A DNA stretch of 64,000 nucleotides from Agelaius tricolor (GCA_023055355.1 JALJCS010000034.1:448001-512000); one strand, 5' to 3'; shown: positions 1 through 15,429, numbered from the stretch's first letter. The notes: generated from the letters alone by a model not told the origin. Translations and numbers: made by a program.

Positions 1-3000
1 TTTATCAGGAGAGCACGAAATAATAGAAATAAAATATTTTCAGCACTTGTAAGTGGTTATACAAAGACGTACTGTCACCAAGGATGTAGGTCACTTCAGA
101 AATCAGAGCCTCAGTAAGGGAGTACCTGACCTGAAAATGAGCAAAACTTGGAGAAGTTAGACTCAAATGATTTATTGTAGTGGTCCAAGCTGACTTAGGT
201 GGCACACAACATGCATTGCTTTGGAGTAATCACCTGCAATGTCATGTAGGAAGTAGCACAGGAGAAGGGTTAGGAAAATAATAATGGAAATGAAAAAATG
301 ACTGTTCCAAGGCCAGCAGTATGTAAAACTCTGCAGAGGATTGGTTTATCACTGCAGGTAATACAATAATGCAGACACACACACACACCAGGTCTTGCCA
401 AACCATCTTGGGGTTCTCCATTCTCCTTATTGCCAGCTTCCAGCTCCCAGTTCACACTGCTTTTAGCTGGCACTTGAGTTTACATTTTGAAAGGTAATGG
501 AGATGCAATTTTGTGGTTGGCCAATCATTCCTTGACCTTGGTACAAACCTGGGAGAGAAGGGAGGGTGGTGGGAATGCAGTGATCATCCACCTGCTTGTA
601 GCTGCTACCTTGTAATGTCAAATCAGGCAGGACTTGTGCCCATCCAAGAAGGATTTCATCAGGCCTAGCACAGACAAGCTGAACGTGTCCTGCCCTCTAA
701 TCACAGATCTGGGCCTTTGTGTTATTTCAAATTATTATTATTAGTGAAAACAACACTAATATCAACATAACAGAAAGCAAAGTAATATTGCTGAAAAATA
801 ACACACCAAATGTTGAAATTGAAGGAGAAAAATAAAAGGATTTGCACACTGGTCAAGATGTTGATTGTGATTTCAACCAGAAAGTGCAATAAACGTCCCT
901 GAGGAAAAAGTTTTTGTACTGATATGTGCAGTTAATCCACGTCCTCACCTCTCTTTCCTGGTCACAGTGTTTCCCAATTCTATTTCTATTTCAGTACAGT
1001 TTCTATAGCAAAGAACTTGCATAAAAGAGAAGGAGGGGGAGATTTTCAAAGTACCCTTGCTAATTAGGTGTCCAGCACTCATGGATTTGGAAGAGGAGCT
1101 GGGTCCCTGAGAACTCTTCATGCCTTTGAAAAATTGTGCTGTAATCTCTGCCAGTTCCCTGTACAGCCTCCAGCCTTCAAAGACTTCAAGCCCACAGAAG
1201 AGACAGTGCAAGATGCCTGGGCTGCATTCCCCTTCCTGTCAGACCTGCTATTTACAACTGGAAGGTTTCAAAAGGACAGCCTATATGTTGTTGACAGAAA
1301 GGAATTTTAGGGCTCTTAATGTTTTGCACATGAACTCCTTACCTGCTGCAATGCCTGCTTTAGTGTAACTTTAAACATAGGATTTCAGTAGGTCTGTGTG
1401 GAATCAATACATGTGACAATGCATTGAGCACCACTGCTCAATGCTCAGGGTTTAATCAGTTTAAGAAACATTAAGTCAGAATCACAGCTTTAAATGACTC
1501 TGCTGTTTTCTAAAACTGTGACTCATTTGTTAGGCCAGACAAGCTGGGAATTAGTTATTCCATGTACCATGCTCAAATTCATTGAATCAGCAGTAAGAAT
1601 AGCAAGTTATTTTAAATCATTCATCTCCTGGCTCATCGGCAGTCACAATGTCTTTTATTTGATCTTAAAACTAGCAGTGAGGATTTAAAGAAATTTCTGT
1701 TAATAGAAATGAAAAAATACTGTCTGATTTTTACTCGACAGAAGTTCTTGAAATGTTAAGTGCATATTTCTCTTTTTCACCACGGCTGTTATGTGGGTAT
1801 TGCTGTATTTTCTGAGCTTTCAAAGGCATAAAAAATGAAAGCCTTACCTATGTCCCTGGACTTTGTTAGATAAATAATTTTAAAGGATTTTTTAATGTTT
1901 TTAAATCACCTGGGTTTGTTTGGAAAGAAAGAAAAGATATGGTACTGCCACCTTTGTGACTGGAACAATCATTTTTACTGCAATTTTCCAGCTAACCTGC
2001 AATGTCTGCTCTGAAATAATGAAATAGACACGATTGCCTGAGGCCTATGCAAGGAGTCTGACTATGTCTTTTGTTCTAAACTTTCCAAAATAAATTGAAT
2101 GGAAGCCCAGTGTTTGCTGACATTACAGCTGTAAATAGAACATGGTGTCTTAGGGCAGAGTTCAGGAAAGGGGAGAAAAACAGGGAGCCTTTTTCAAAGT
2201 TTTTTTTTTCATACATTTTCAGGTTTGCTTACATCAAAGATTGCCCCCAAGCCTGCAGGAAGGAATTTCATTACTTGCTTGTAACATTTTTTGGTTTCTA
2301 AAAAATATTGCCTTGATGTTTGATCCAGCATTAGGGAAAGAATAATTTCCATTTCTGGTTCTGCATCATTTGATCTTCCTGAGGTAAGGAAATTGAAAGC
2401 ACTCTTGCAGTCATTGTAGGCACACTACGCAGGTTTCTTCCAGGAATGCTACTGATGAATTCATTGGGTTAAAAAGAAGCTGAAGTTTAATCTCCCCTAA
2501 CTATAACTAATACAAAGATCACAAATACAGATGATTTTCTAGATTTGCACTTAGAGTTTCTCTCTTTTGATCACAGGGGACCTTGGACAGCTCCTTCCTT
2601 AATTTCTGCTCTAAGTGTTCAACAAAGTGAATCTTCACTAGTTCTGTGTCTTGATAGTGACTTTTGATAATAAATAAACATTCTTTTTTTTCTAAAATAC
2701 TGTAGCCTAAGAAAAAAAGGATGATCAAAAAATTACCTCTAGGTTTGTGGATACAAAGGTAAGTTGTTAATTTTCAGGTTCTTTTGTTTACTTGAAGCAA
2801 TTATTGACGCCTCTGAAAACCAGCACATTCTGTTGACTAAATTCACTGGAAGGGAAAAATTTACATGTTTTATACAGACCTAAGTCACTGGCATAGAACA
2901 AACAAGGTACCACAAGTGAATATATATTTCACTTAATTGCAGGAGATGTGTGATTCTTTGAGGGGAAAAATTCAAATAGGTAACACTTCAAATGCAGGGA

Positions 3001-5745
3001 ACTTTTGCTTCTTTTAACTATTAAATAATGAATAAGCTAAATATAACCCCCCCAAACTTTTATTATTTTCATGACTAGAGGGTGCTGATTTGTCTAATTT
3101 ATTTAGAACAAGAAACATTTTAAAATGTTATAGCTTTGGTTTGCTCAGTCTGATTTCTTAAGAATTCTTGATAACCCAGAGTGAGGGTCGAGGATAAGAA
3201 AGGTAGGAGGTGAAGATGGTAGGGCAGTATCACCAATTCAATTTAATCTTGAATTCTAAAAGCCTGTTCAAAATCAAATCAAACATAGAAGGAAAAATTA
3301 GCATAAGAATCACCAGCAATAAAAGTAAAGAGAAAGAATAAAGTAATTGCTTTTCACTAAAGTTTAAAGCAAAGCAATAACAGAGAAAATACTGCAGCTT
3401 AAAAAATGATTTTCCATTGTGATGATTCATGTCTAGCCTCTAATAGGTGTTATTTCCCTGCTTTGCAGTAATGCATTCATTACATGCCCAATTTAGAGCC
3501 AAGTTAGCCACAGAATTCTTTATAAATATCCAACAGTCACTCTTCAGCTCATCTTCAATGCTACATCAGCACCACAACCCAGATGGTAACAGTGCAGCAC
3601 GACAAGAAAATGTGCACAATCCTTCTCTAGCACTGTCTTATTAGCTGAAAGAATAGGCAAAAATGACAGCAGTTCATTGTATAATTCCTTAGTCCAGTTT
3701 CCAGTCCCTTTGGAATCAGCATTAAAATGCTTGTTGTTTGGAAAGAGCATTTGCTTTTCACAGGCACACCCTGGATAATGGTTAGCGCTGTACTGGGAGC
3801 ACTGGTCTGGTGGAGGTCTTTGTGTTTTGGCACGCGTCACACGCTGTGAGTCCAAACATGTCCTGTCAGGCAGGAACCATGGGTAAGACCATTCTGATCT
3901 AGAAATACTTCCACACAGTCTTTGTGTCATATACAAGGTGAGGGAAAGGTGCGTCCATTCAGGCCAATGAAATTACACTGAGGAAAGGTGGGCTTGGCTG
4001 AAATTAAACCCAACAGCAATTTACCACTAGAAATTGGTAGCCATTTAGCGGTTACTGTCGCTACATGAATTCAAAGAAGAGGAAAGATGTACTGGTTTAC
4101 TCAAGGTACTGAAGAAAGAACCTTTTTAACTAATGCAGTAGCTAACTTTCTTCAAGCCCAGGAATTTCCAGAGTACTCTACAGTGAACAGACAGCAAGGA
4201 GTTTTCAAAGACATTTCTATCTTACTCTGCTGAGTGCCTATGAAACTCTCAAATTTATTTTCATTGCCCCAGTCTTTAGGGAACTTAAAATTTAGGTGAA
4301 ATCTGGGTACATTTGTAAACACCTCCAAAACACTACATTTTTTTCAGATGAGTGGATTATGATGCTCATTTGCAAGAAATTGTGAAGAGAAACATTTGAA
4401 ATCCAACTTTTGTTTCAGGAAGCTTTTAAAGCACCTGTTTTTTTACAGGTTATCAATTGTATATTGCATAGGTACTGACCTGTAAATATGAGCAATGCAG
4501 TTTGTATGTTTACAGTTTAACAAAGAAAGCATTATAAAATATGTCACTCAAAATAATAGTCCAAAAAAGATTGATTTTGCCACTTTGGACATGCCTTTGC
4601 CAACTGTCATAAAATGATTTTTAGAGCACTCTCAGTTCCTAAGGATTGTCTGTTGAAGCAATAATATGAGGAAACAATCTATCTGTCTGGAAATGCCATT
4701 GTCAAAATAAACCAGACATATTTTCAACTCTGGGATGTAGCAGTGATGAAAATGTAACAGTGCTGAATCAATGGCAGAATTGTCCATGAGTTCAGCAGGA
4801 CGGAGGTTTCATCTCAGAGCTTCTAATTTTCATGAGTTTATATATTCATTTTCACCCCTAAAAGGACACATCAAGAAATACAAGCATTTAGTTATTCTGA
4901 TGCACAGACTAGGAGAGCAGGCCAGGCCATCTGGCATCCAAAAAAATATTATGATTACTGGGGACTTGTTTCCAAAATATCAATTGCTGAATTGGTTTTT
5001 TCATTCCAGCAAAAGCAAACAGGTTAAGAGCTTTCTCTCTGAAGTTGATGTTATTTCTGCACAATACAACAGATGGAAGTGCTTTTCACCCCACTCATCA
5101 CTAAGCAGGAGCATTGAGCCTTATTTTGAGAAGTCTACCAGCTGAAGTTTACAGCTTCATCAGGAACATATTCTAACTTCTGCTATCATTTCTTGAACAA
5201 GTTACAGCTTTGTGCATTGTGTTTTGTCTGGGAAATGTTCCAAGTTTCAGAGACCTGCTCTCCACTAATTTAAAGTGGATGTTGTGTGAAAAGTAAAATG
5301 TCTTTGTAATATGGGGCTGTAAAGTCACAGCAAATTAACACAGCCAGCAGTGCACAGAATGACACATCTGTGCCAAGTACACCTTTGTGGCAAGGCACTG
5401 GCTCTCAGTTTGCTGCCTGGGAATCTCTGCTGCTCCTGGACAAGGTCTTCTTCTGCAGGTTGGCTACAAAATAGAAATGCTTTAGCCTCGTTTTTTGAAA
5501 TAATAAAAAAAAAAAATACACATGCTGTTAACCCACTCAGCTGAAAAAAAAGCCACTGGCTCAGCTGCCACCATTGGGCTCCTGACTCTTAGACATCCAG
5601 TGTAAAATCAAACCAAATCATTGAACACAAAGGGCAGTGGCCTCAGGTCCAAGTCAGATTCCTCCCTTAATTCCAATTCCTTTGTAAGTCCTATGTATTA
5701 AGGACAATAATTCATTTTTTTTCCGGCAGTCAACAAGTGCGTATA
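1..5745. other. AT-rich non-coding stretch
   Basis: No recognisable exon, RNA gene or named repeat is seen here apart from a short (AC)n run near 375-390. Open frames reach 130 codons (minus strand, 3,544-3,936) but show no family signature, so I treat them as chance. Base composition resembles intergenic or intronic DNA of a large avian chromosome. A conserved regulatory element could be present but cannot be recognised without an alignment. Confidence 0.6.
375..391. repeat. (AC)n microsatellite
   Basis: A short uninterrupted run of about eight AC dinucleotides. Confidence 0.8.
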
Positions 5746-6127
5746 TGTCGCAGACATCTTTCATGAAAAATCCTTTCTTAGGATTTTTCCTTGTGAGAAG
5801 CTGCAGTTTCAGCAACCAAAAGTAACCAATGGTTATCTGCTGCTGTGCAATGCAACAGGTAGACCCGTGATTGGTCTCCTGTGGATGTTTGGATTTACAG
5901 ACCACTCATGGCAGAGCTGGCTCTTGCTCTCTGTCTGAGACACAGATCTTTGTTAGTCCTTCTTTTCTATTCTTAGCTTAGCTAGCTTCTGAAGAAACCT
6001 TTTCCTTTCTATTTCTTTTTAGTATAGCCTTAATGTAACATATATCATAAAATAATAAATCAAGCCTTCTGATCATGGAGTCAACATTCTCATCTCTTCT
6101 TCATCCTGAAAACCCTTGTGACCATAC
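5746..6127 (+). mobile_element. Solo LTR, songbird ERVK-like family (copy 1)
   Basis: The block starts TGTCGCAGACATC and carries an AATAAA signal at 6,054-6,059, with a TATA-like, AT-rich stretch before it. It ends near GTGACCATACA. It aligns by eye, in opposite orientation, with the copies at 55,727-56,121 and 62,466-62,836: shared motifs include TGATTGGTCTCCTGTGG, GTCTGAGACACAGATC, and the GGAGTCAA..CTCATCTCTTC end. No internal retroviral coding region flanks it, so it is a solo LTR. A clear target-site duplication is not visible, so the ends are uncertain by several bases. Family assignment is from memory of passerine repeats. Confidence 0.75.
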
Positions 6128-9100
6128 ATATAAGTCACACATATAAGTCATATCTGTACCGTCCATATTTCTAGGCTGTTAAAGAGGGCTGGACAAATTA
6201 TTAACTCTTAACGTTCTTACCAGCATTGCACAGCAAATTACATTCTAATGGGCAGGTCATGAAAGGAGCAACCTGATGTGGTATTGGACTGAATGCCTAG
6301 ATTCACAACATTGGGAGGGGTGGTAATAATAATATTTTGTGTAGCTGTAGAATACGTAACTGTACAAAGAAAGAGCAAAATAGAACAGAACCAAACAGAA
6401 ATAATAAGACCACATTCTGATAGGTGACAGTATTGAGTATCCAGTTATGAGAGCCATTTTTCTAAGGTGTGTAGAAATGCTGGAGATACTTATTTAAGAG
6501 TTTCTGCTATAAAAGTTTAATAACAGAGTAATATTATGAAACTGAGAAAACAGGCTAGCTATTGAAATTACCATCCTAGCTATATAAATTTGGCTGTAGA
6601 TTGCTATTGCCAGTAAAGGTAACAACTCTGCACTCAAGTCAATGAAAACTTTTTAAATATCAAGTCCCACAGCAACCAAAGCAGAAAAAGTTGAGCAGCT
6701 CCAGGCGAGCCAATAAATACCACTGAATTTTATTACTCTGAGAACTGAGGAATGAAGAAAGTTGCACCCTGAGCTTTGTGAGCTTTGAAGAGAATATTTA
6801 AAAATTAGGTTGAATTTTTTTGGGACCTGAGCTTTGATGCGTGGAGTACAATGGAACTGAATTCATATGAATTTTCTTTGTTACAAGCCTTGCTTTGCTG
6901 GCTGAAACTGTAACCCAGGCGGAGAAGAAGAAAGGCATTGGAAAATCTCTGCCTCCTTCTGCCCCTCAAGTCATTACTTGTGTAAATACTTAGGAGAGAA
7001 GAGGGTACTGTAAGACACACTGAGCCAGAAGACAAGTATTTTATGACAAATTAGCTTCAGATATTATAGGAGTCTCTATTAGGAAAATAAAGGAATGCAC
7101 AAAGATCTTACCAGGGCAGCCATTTAAACCATGCTGCAGCCTGGCTGAGTGCTCAGGACTGTCCTTGGTGCATTCCAGTAGTACAAGGACTTCTGTGGTT
7201 TGTCATTATTGATTGGTGGGGCACAAAAGATCAGTTTATTGTGATTTCATTTCTCCAGCCCTAGACTGTGGAAATGAGCAATCCTCAAACACATTTACAA
7301 AGGGCTGTAAATGCAATTACTAAGAAAAGCCACCCTGCAGTATAGGTGGAAAAGCCCACACCTTAGGTCAAAGATGCTCAATATACTTTCAATCTCATCT
7401 AACCCATTGGAACTTGCAGATTTGTGTTTCCTGAAGGCAAAATCTGAGAAACGGAAGAAGTATTTTCACTTACTTCAGTTTAAATAAGAAGGTGGTCTCT
7501 GTTCTCAGCTTCTGCAGCCATCTGTGTATGTGGTCATATCAAATCCTACTGATACTAATTTAGATGGCAAAGAGTAATATAATGAAGAGTTAAGTTTATC
7601 AGTCAAATGGATAAAAATAATCCCACTTCAAAAGAAATGATTTTCTAATTCTCTAATGAGTACCTGATTTACATGTAAACAATGGTTATGGTTAATTAAT
7701 TAAATGTCACATGATTGTTCAAAGTGCACTTACTGCTACTTGTGATGCAGTTTAGTCATAAACAACACAGCCAAGGAAGAATACTTTGAGACACATTTGC
7801 TTGGGCTTGCTGCTATTGGAATATCCCTGCAATTGCATTTTGCTTCCTGAAAATGGGACCTACATGGGTAGGTCCTTTTGTGGCTGTAGTACCAGCATAG
7901 CAGCAGGGCTGCTCTCCTTTCCTGAGAAGGGAATCTGCAGTGTGTGTTTGAAGTTATTATTGCATTTCCTGATTTAGAGTGGAGATCTGTAGCACAGAGT
8001 GGCAATCTTCTCACTTTGGTGTTTTGGTAAACCAGAACTAACTGTTGCCAAAAGGCTTTCCTGTGTTCTCACTGGTACAGTTGGTGTCTCCTCCTTAGGC
8101 TCACTTTGTGGCTAGAAAATTTTATACTGACAGCTGTATGTCTTATTTTTGTTTGCTTTGTTTTCTCATGTTGATCTTTGCTGATTCTTCCCTGCAGTGT
8201 ATCCTTGAATTAGAATCAATAGACAGTTTATTGTGGAGGAAGAGGAAGAATGTATGCAGACGACAGAGAGGGGAATCTGAAGGCTTTGTGGCCGTTGGAT
8301 TCTGTCATAGCAATTTCATTTCTAATCAGAGACTTTATTTATTACCCTGGCATCACCTGTCATCCTGATGAGGATAATGATTCAAGTGTGGTACATTTGT
8401 ACTTCCTTTAAACTAAAAATAGGCTCCTTTTAGTTCTGTGTCTTTTCAGGATGTCTTTCATTTTTCTTTGACAGCTTAACTCTGGTTTTCATTTTAACTC
8501 AGGAAATAGTTCATAAAATACAAGTAGACAAATTCTTCCAGGGACCATGATTTTTAAAAACATTTAATGATGCAATTTTTGTAGAGGGACGGCACTGAAT
8601 GTTTTGTGTGTAAAGTAGCTATTAATCAAAAACTACAATATGTAACAAACAAAGCAAAACAAAATTGGATTCACCTCTTTTCTTAAAAAGGAGCTGTTCC
8701 TAATGATGGAAATTAGAGATACTTTAGCAAAATTGAATGCTCTCTATCACAGAGCTGAAACCCTGGAAAATGCACTAAATGCCGTGAAACCCAACTGGAA
8801 ATTCTTGTTTTCATAATCTATTACAAACTTGATGGATAACAAAGTCATGGTTGACCTTTCGGGGAAAGCAAATCAGATGTTTTTTTCCAGAGCATTTATT
8901 ATGTCCCTACTGGATTCCTTATTTATCTGGTGTGAAGAAATCATACACATGACTTCTGATGAAGACCGTGTGTAACTGTATCTATTTATGCTTGGGCTGA
9001 GGTTTTCCCTTTATTGGTACTATTGCATAGATCACCTTGTTGGGATGTATTTTTCCATGCAGAAAAAGAAAAAATATAATATTATGTTTTTTAGTGTAAG

Positions 9101-10004
9101 GAATGCAAGTTTTCCATATCTTAAGGCTATCTGGAGCATTATTTGGTTTAAAGGAAGCATTATTAGTATTAGGATTCCCACTTTGAGGCAATTGGCCTGT
9201 GTTGATCTAAAGGAATAGGGACTGTAGCATTTTCAAAACCTTTGTCAGAGGTTTCTCCCCCTTGTTTACTTTGTGTCACTGATAGAAATGTATCATTTTT
9301 GGAGTTGATATTTGTCATACCAGACTATGTGCATTTAGAAGGGAACACCCGCATTCAGCATCACAACAAAACCTAAACACCAGCAAAGTGGTGACAATCC
9401 TTGAAAGGAAATTGTAATTAAGTTTTTAATTATTTATTATTACTTCTATAATCATTTCATGTCTGAACAGTAGCTTATGATAAAAAAAATCTCCATCACC
9501 TGGAGCCGTGAGGCAAAGGCTTTCCATTAGTCATCATACTCTGCATAATGAGCAGCATTGCTAATGAGACACAAAACACTTCAAAGTTATTCAATCAGCA
9601 GTCTGAATAATGAGATTTTACACAAAAATGTAAATAGTGAGCATGCAACAAAAGCAGTAAGGTGGATTATAGCTTTTTCTTTTAAGCCACCATGAATGGA
9701 TAGATTGAACGAAAATTAATTACATTTTATAAATAATATAGTGTTCCACAGATTCCTAAGAAAACAGAATAGGCCAGGGCACTTGGTGCTTTAGAAGAAT
9801 ATGAAATTAAATATGAGACATAGCTGCTATGAATAAGCTTTATTGGAATCTCTAACATTGCCTTTAAATTTTTGTGGGAAACATCTGCAAAATGTTTCTT
9901 ATAATAAGTCAGAAGATTATTAATACCATATTTGACAATTAGGTCAGACTTAGAGATCGGCCTGTAGTATACATTGATGCAAATTACATTAAAATATATA
10001 TTCT
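6128..10004. other. AT-rich non-coding stretch
   Basis: No exon with supporting splice signals is recognised. The part around 9,400-9,760 is low in simple repeats and has several homeobox-like TAAT cores, and could be a conserved non-coding element. That is only an impression. Everything else looks like neutral intergenic DNA. Confidence 0.5.
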
Positions 10005-10165
10005 ATAATATAATAGGCATCAAGCCTGTCAGAATTCAAGGGGCATCCAGACAATGCTCCAGTCATGCTGCTTAACTTTAGGTGGTCCTGTGAGGAGCAC
10101 AGAACTGGACTTGATCCTTCTGTGTCCCTTCCAGTTTGAGATATTCCATGGTAGCAAAATACCAC
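10005..10165 (+). mobile_element. CR1 LINE 3' end (short, 5'-truncated)
   Basis: The stretch contains the standard CR1 tail phrases: a CTGTGAGGAGCA segment, GGACTTGATCCTTCTGTG, then a TCCCTTCCAGTTTGAGATATTC ending. Only the last 150 bp or so are present, which is typical of 5'-truncated CR1 insertions. The terminal 8-bp repeats are eroded, suggesting an old copy. Confidence 0.8.
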
Positions 10166-13100
10166 GTCACATAACAGCAACCTGAGAAAGGACAATGGGT
10201 GACTGAGAGTTGAACATAATTTTTTCACATGTACAATCATATGGTTTTTAATCCTACTACTTGAGAGAAGCAAAATTAGAGGACAATGTTTCAGTTTTAT
10301 TTAAAATGCCATGAAAATCAGTATCAGGACTGGTAAAACTAATGGCAGCTTCGTGATAGATATTACTGAAAAATAAAAATTTTTACTGATGGAAACCAGG
10401 AACATTTGAGATTTGACTTTGGATGCTTTGGAAGGTCTATGTTGCAGGATCATGCTTTTTTCAGAATAATTCCTGTATTTTTATATGAAAGAAAAAATGT
10501 CTTTGATGTAAAATTCTGCAAATGTTCAGGTGGAGCTTTATAAATCAATCAGTAGATTATGATTATGAGCAGTAGCAAACTCAGTTTCAAAGCAGTGTGC
10601 TCCCTTTATAATCATGTCAGCAGGGAAAAGCTTTGCTGCTGGCCATCTGCTGTTCAGGCAGGCTGCACTAACCTTCCACCTGCCTGAAAGAATAAAGGTG
10701 TTCTTTAGAAAGAGACACCAGAATTGTATTTAAAATTATTATTCAGAGCTGCAAAAAATTGTCAAAGTCTGAACCAGCAATGGATAGAATATAACTTAGA
10801 ATTACTGAGTTACGTTGCATTGAAGAGAAATATATGATATGGGTCTCAATTTCTTACAAAATCTATTATCCCTTATGGAACAAACAAACAAATGAACAAG
10901 CAGACCCAAAATAAAACAAAAAAATTGTCTGAAAAATAGATAAATTTCTAGTGAATGTTTTTTACATTGCTGATTTCACTAATTCTGTTTTAAATATGTA
11001 AGCTACTAATTATCTCTGGTTATCAAACCAGATTCAGTGGCTAGGAGATGAAGTCCAATGTATTCAGACTTTAAATGCAAACCATGAAATTTTTACAATT
11101 CCCATTTTGGTGAGAAACAACAAAAATCAATAAATAAATTTCAGTTGTAAGAGACTTATACAGAAGAGACTGGGATTAGGATTTTCAAGTTTATCTGTTA
11201 GAAAGGGCAGAAAACTACAAAGGGCAGAAAACTTACTGAGCTTCACTTTTTGCTGCACATATATATCTGATGGTTTAAATACCACTCCTCCCAAGATTCA
11301 TTGCTCCCAATGATGAAATGTATTTTTAGCTCAGCAGCACATCTCCTGGTGTGGGATAGGTAGCTGTAAACTGGACCAAGACTTAAAATAATGGCCCTGT
11401 CATTTTTAATTGTTCAGGAATAATATGAATCATTGTGAACTCATTTAGTATTAATTTGGTTGTTATAAAATGCTTCTATAGATCCTCTCAACTAATTAGC
11501 TTGACCTTCCTTTTGAAGGGTAACCGGTGGCTGTCTGGTGTTCAAGCTTGACTTGGAGCAGAAGGCAGGCTGGGAGCAGATTCCTGAGCCCCAAGTTCAG
11601 CCTTTCCAAGTTTCCTTCCCACCCTTTGACAAGAACTTGGTTGGATAAATGCAACAATGACCTGGTTTGCTGGTTGCATATGAATAATGAGACTTGATGT
11701 TCAAAATGAAAAGCTTTTCTGGATCTCCTCTAGCTGTGGATCTCCTTAATTGCTGTGATGTTTGAGGTAGTTAAAACTTCTCCACTCTTCTGGGAGTAAT
11801 GATGCTTGTGCATCAGCACAGGAATGTTTAATGAAGAGTGTCTGGGATGCAAGCATATGCCTTAACAGCAAGTTTAAAGAGAAAGAAAATAAACTGTATT
11901 TAAGATACATTTCTTCAAAAGGGGCAACACCACGCCAAGAGGGAGAGACAAATAATTCCCTGAAAAAACAGTGATTTCATTTGTCCTACATGACTTCAAT
12001 GAGATCATAACTTTTTTTTTTGAGAAATAGTGATGATTTTGCTAAACTGAGCTTTTAATGCAGAAGCCAGTGACCCATCCTATTGACAGAGATGGATACT
12101 GCAAGTGCAATAATTTGATTGCCAGAATATGACACAAAGTAGATAAGGTATTTTATCTTTTTCATCCACTAGATTATGCATTCTCCTTACTTTGGTATTT
12201 CTGATATATTTTCTGAGAATCAGTTTTGTCTCATGTAAATGGTTCTCTGGAGAATTTCATAACTAGAGGCAGCAGAAATAAAAAATAAAACCTGTCATTA
12301 AGGAAAAAATATTTTGCATTGTTGGCACAAAAATAATCCAAATATGCACATGGCCAGGCAAAGCAGTGGAGCAGTGGTTGAGTTTGTTCAGAAAAATGTC
12401 CCGCTGTTCTGTCAAAAGCAGCACATGTATCTCATGTCATTGGGCAAGATGAGCAGGCCAAGCTGTAGACTTGTAGTAAAATACCCAAAGAAGAGGTGCA
12501 AGTCTAGGATGTCCTTCCAGGAAATTTTAAATCTATGTGCAAGAAAGAGGAAAATACTGTCTATTTTTTTATTTTTCTAAGGTGATGAGTTAATATTAAC
12601 TGTTTTCCTGTTTCTGCTGCTGTGCTTCCCCCTTCTGTGCAAATGTGTGCAGAGTTGCTGCTGTTACATAAAGAATGCAAAGCAGTAGTTTATTTTCTTC
12701 TTGCAAATTAAATATTCTGTACATTTTTTTTCTGGTGTTTTTTTCCCCTTTCCTGAACATCCTTGTTGCTGTTATTGTAGGCAACATAACCCTGGTTGAA
12801 AAGAAATCATCTGTACAGAAACAAGAAGAGTGGATTTGGGAAGAAATTGCTGCAAAGAATAAATGCTAGACTGATGTTTTCAAAAGAATAAATGCTATTT
12901 TCAACATTTTTGGCATTTTTGGTAAGTGCACAAGTAATATTCTGCTGTAACCTATTTCCAGAAATCTTTTGCATTGTGTAAGTCACTCCTTTGAATGTCT
13001 GTGGCTGGGCAGATCACAATATTGTCAAAAGGTGTTCAAATATGATTATTATTTCAAATGTAATGGATATTTTCTGAGCAAATGAATTCTTGAAAATCAG

Positions 13101-13989
13101 AGATGTTAAAGATATATGAAGACTGAACCCAGTAACCTGCATCCAGATTTTGATGTTTAGTCAGAAACATGTCATAAGTCAAGAGACATTGTAATTACCA
13201 ATGGATATTCTTTACCAAGGTGCGATTATTAGTTTAATTTTTAATTTTTTCAACTTTGCTCATTCTTACTTAAAGGAGTTTAAGTCTTTTCATTTTCTTT
13301 TTGTAACTAACATTTAATATTCCACATCTGGTTGCCAAAATGGAAAATGTGTATTATTTGCTTACAGTAGAGGTGGGAATTATTCCTTGCCATAGCACTG
13401 GTATGAAGTTTGTTTTAAAACATGAAAGATCCATTTTAGATTCCTGAAAAGAGGTATTAAAATTTCTTGTTAGATATTGCTGATTGTGATTGAAAACCAC
13501 TTCATTGAATTACAGTAGAGGGAGATGAAGGACATCTTGCAGCAATGAAAATGGTTGCAAATTTAATTAAAACATTAAATTATTGTTGGAATAAAGGTCA
13601 TAATCATAAAACCTAATTGAAGGAAGTACATTAGCATGTACCCTAAGGTATCCTTTCCATTTCCAAATATCTATTACATATTTGACATTTGAAGAGGAAA
13701 GAGGTTCCATTTTATCTGGATGGATGAACGGCGATGGGGAGAAGTGTTATACATAATACAGTGTAAGAGCCCCATTTTTCAAAACATCATTTGCTCCTTG
13801 CATAGGTGCAACACTCTGATTTTATGTCTCTGACTGAGGAAATTCCCCTTATTTCTTGAGCATCATGGACCTGCATAGGGCAGAGGACATCATATCATGT
13901 ACTTAGACTTTTCCCTGTGGAAAAAGTGGAACTTAACTCCCTTGAAATTTGACCAAGCCTCAGTTACCAGCTGTCACCTTGTTACCTAG
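10166..13989. other. AT-rich non-coding stretch upstream of the SMARCA5 fragment
   Basis: Exons encoding the part of SMARCA5 that precedes 13,990 (acidic N terminus, P-loop lobe, motif Ia) were looked for and not found. The left break of the duplicated segment therefore lies somewhere in this stretch, probably in the last 1-2 kb, or in the original intron. No other gene is recognised. Confidence 0.55.
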
Positions 13990-14187
<198 letters not shown>

Positions 14188-14261
14188 TAGTTGATGGTGT
14201 AGGGACTAGTAATGTTTAAATATATATGTTTGATATTTGGACATGTCTCACTGTCCTTCAG

Positions 14262-14468
<207 letters not shown>

Positions 14469-14622
14469 TAGTGGTGTCAGTTACTGATAAGTGATAGATT
14501 GAGTTGGAAATGTTTGTTATAAAGCTTTTCATAAAATAGGCCAAATAAGGTCATTTGTTCTTTTACTTCCTGGCCATATGAGAGTTGTATTTGTTCACCA
14601 TTGTGATGCTATTGTACCTTGA

Positions 14623-14769
<147 letters not shown>

Positions 14770-15105
14770 TAAGTTAAATCCCAAACAGTTCTTCTAATAC
14801 TTCTTATGATAGACTATTAGGATGAGAGAGATTATTCCACAACTTTTCAGTCAAGCAAAATTAAGTCCAAGGACACAGAACCATGTCAAAGATCATTTTG
14901 ACCTAATCTTTGAGTCTTTCAAATAAAGCACATGTATATCCTATGTATAGCAAATAATTTCTCCATATAGGTTGCTTTTTTTTTTTTCAGATTGTCTAAC
15001 ACTAGATCATGTATCTGTGATAGAGAATATCTGCTCTTTGATTCATCCATTGACCTGATCAGTGTTTCAGTTTCCAAAATGCATTTAATGGTGAACCTCT
15101 TTCAG

Positions 15106-15215
15106 GTGCTACGACCATTCCTTCTCCGTCGCATCAAGGCTGATGTGGAGAAAAGCTTGCCTCCAAAGAAGGAAGTTAAAATTTATGTGGGCCTCAGCAA
15201 AATGCAGCGAGAATG
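15106..15215 (+). pseudogene. SMARCA5: SMARCA5-like exon 4 of 15
   Basis: Encodes [20 protein letters not shown] and onward to GLSKMQREW, part of the second RecA-like lobe boundary. The acceptor is TTTCAG. The donor splits the tryptophan codon (TG|GTAATT), matching the next exon's phase. Confidence 0.95.
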
Positions 15216-15429
15216 GTAATTAATGCATGTGCTTGACTGGGCTGTGGTTCAGGCTCAGAAGGAATGTGCTGTCTGTGACTTGGAGGTTGTGTAGAACTCA
15301 ATTTATTCTCTCTGGTATACTCCCAGTTTATTCCTGTTTCTTTCTGACACTGCTATGACAGAACCATGCATGTCAGGGAGATTTACCTGATTAAATGAAG
15401 AGAAGGGTGAGCTTTAGACAGTATTTGTA

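Noticed and set aside
3544..3936. 130-codon minus frame in the AT-rich left part
   Set aside because: No family motif, no splice context and no neighbouring exons.
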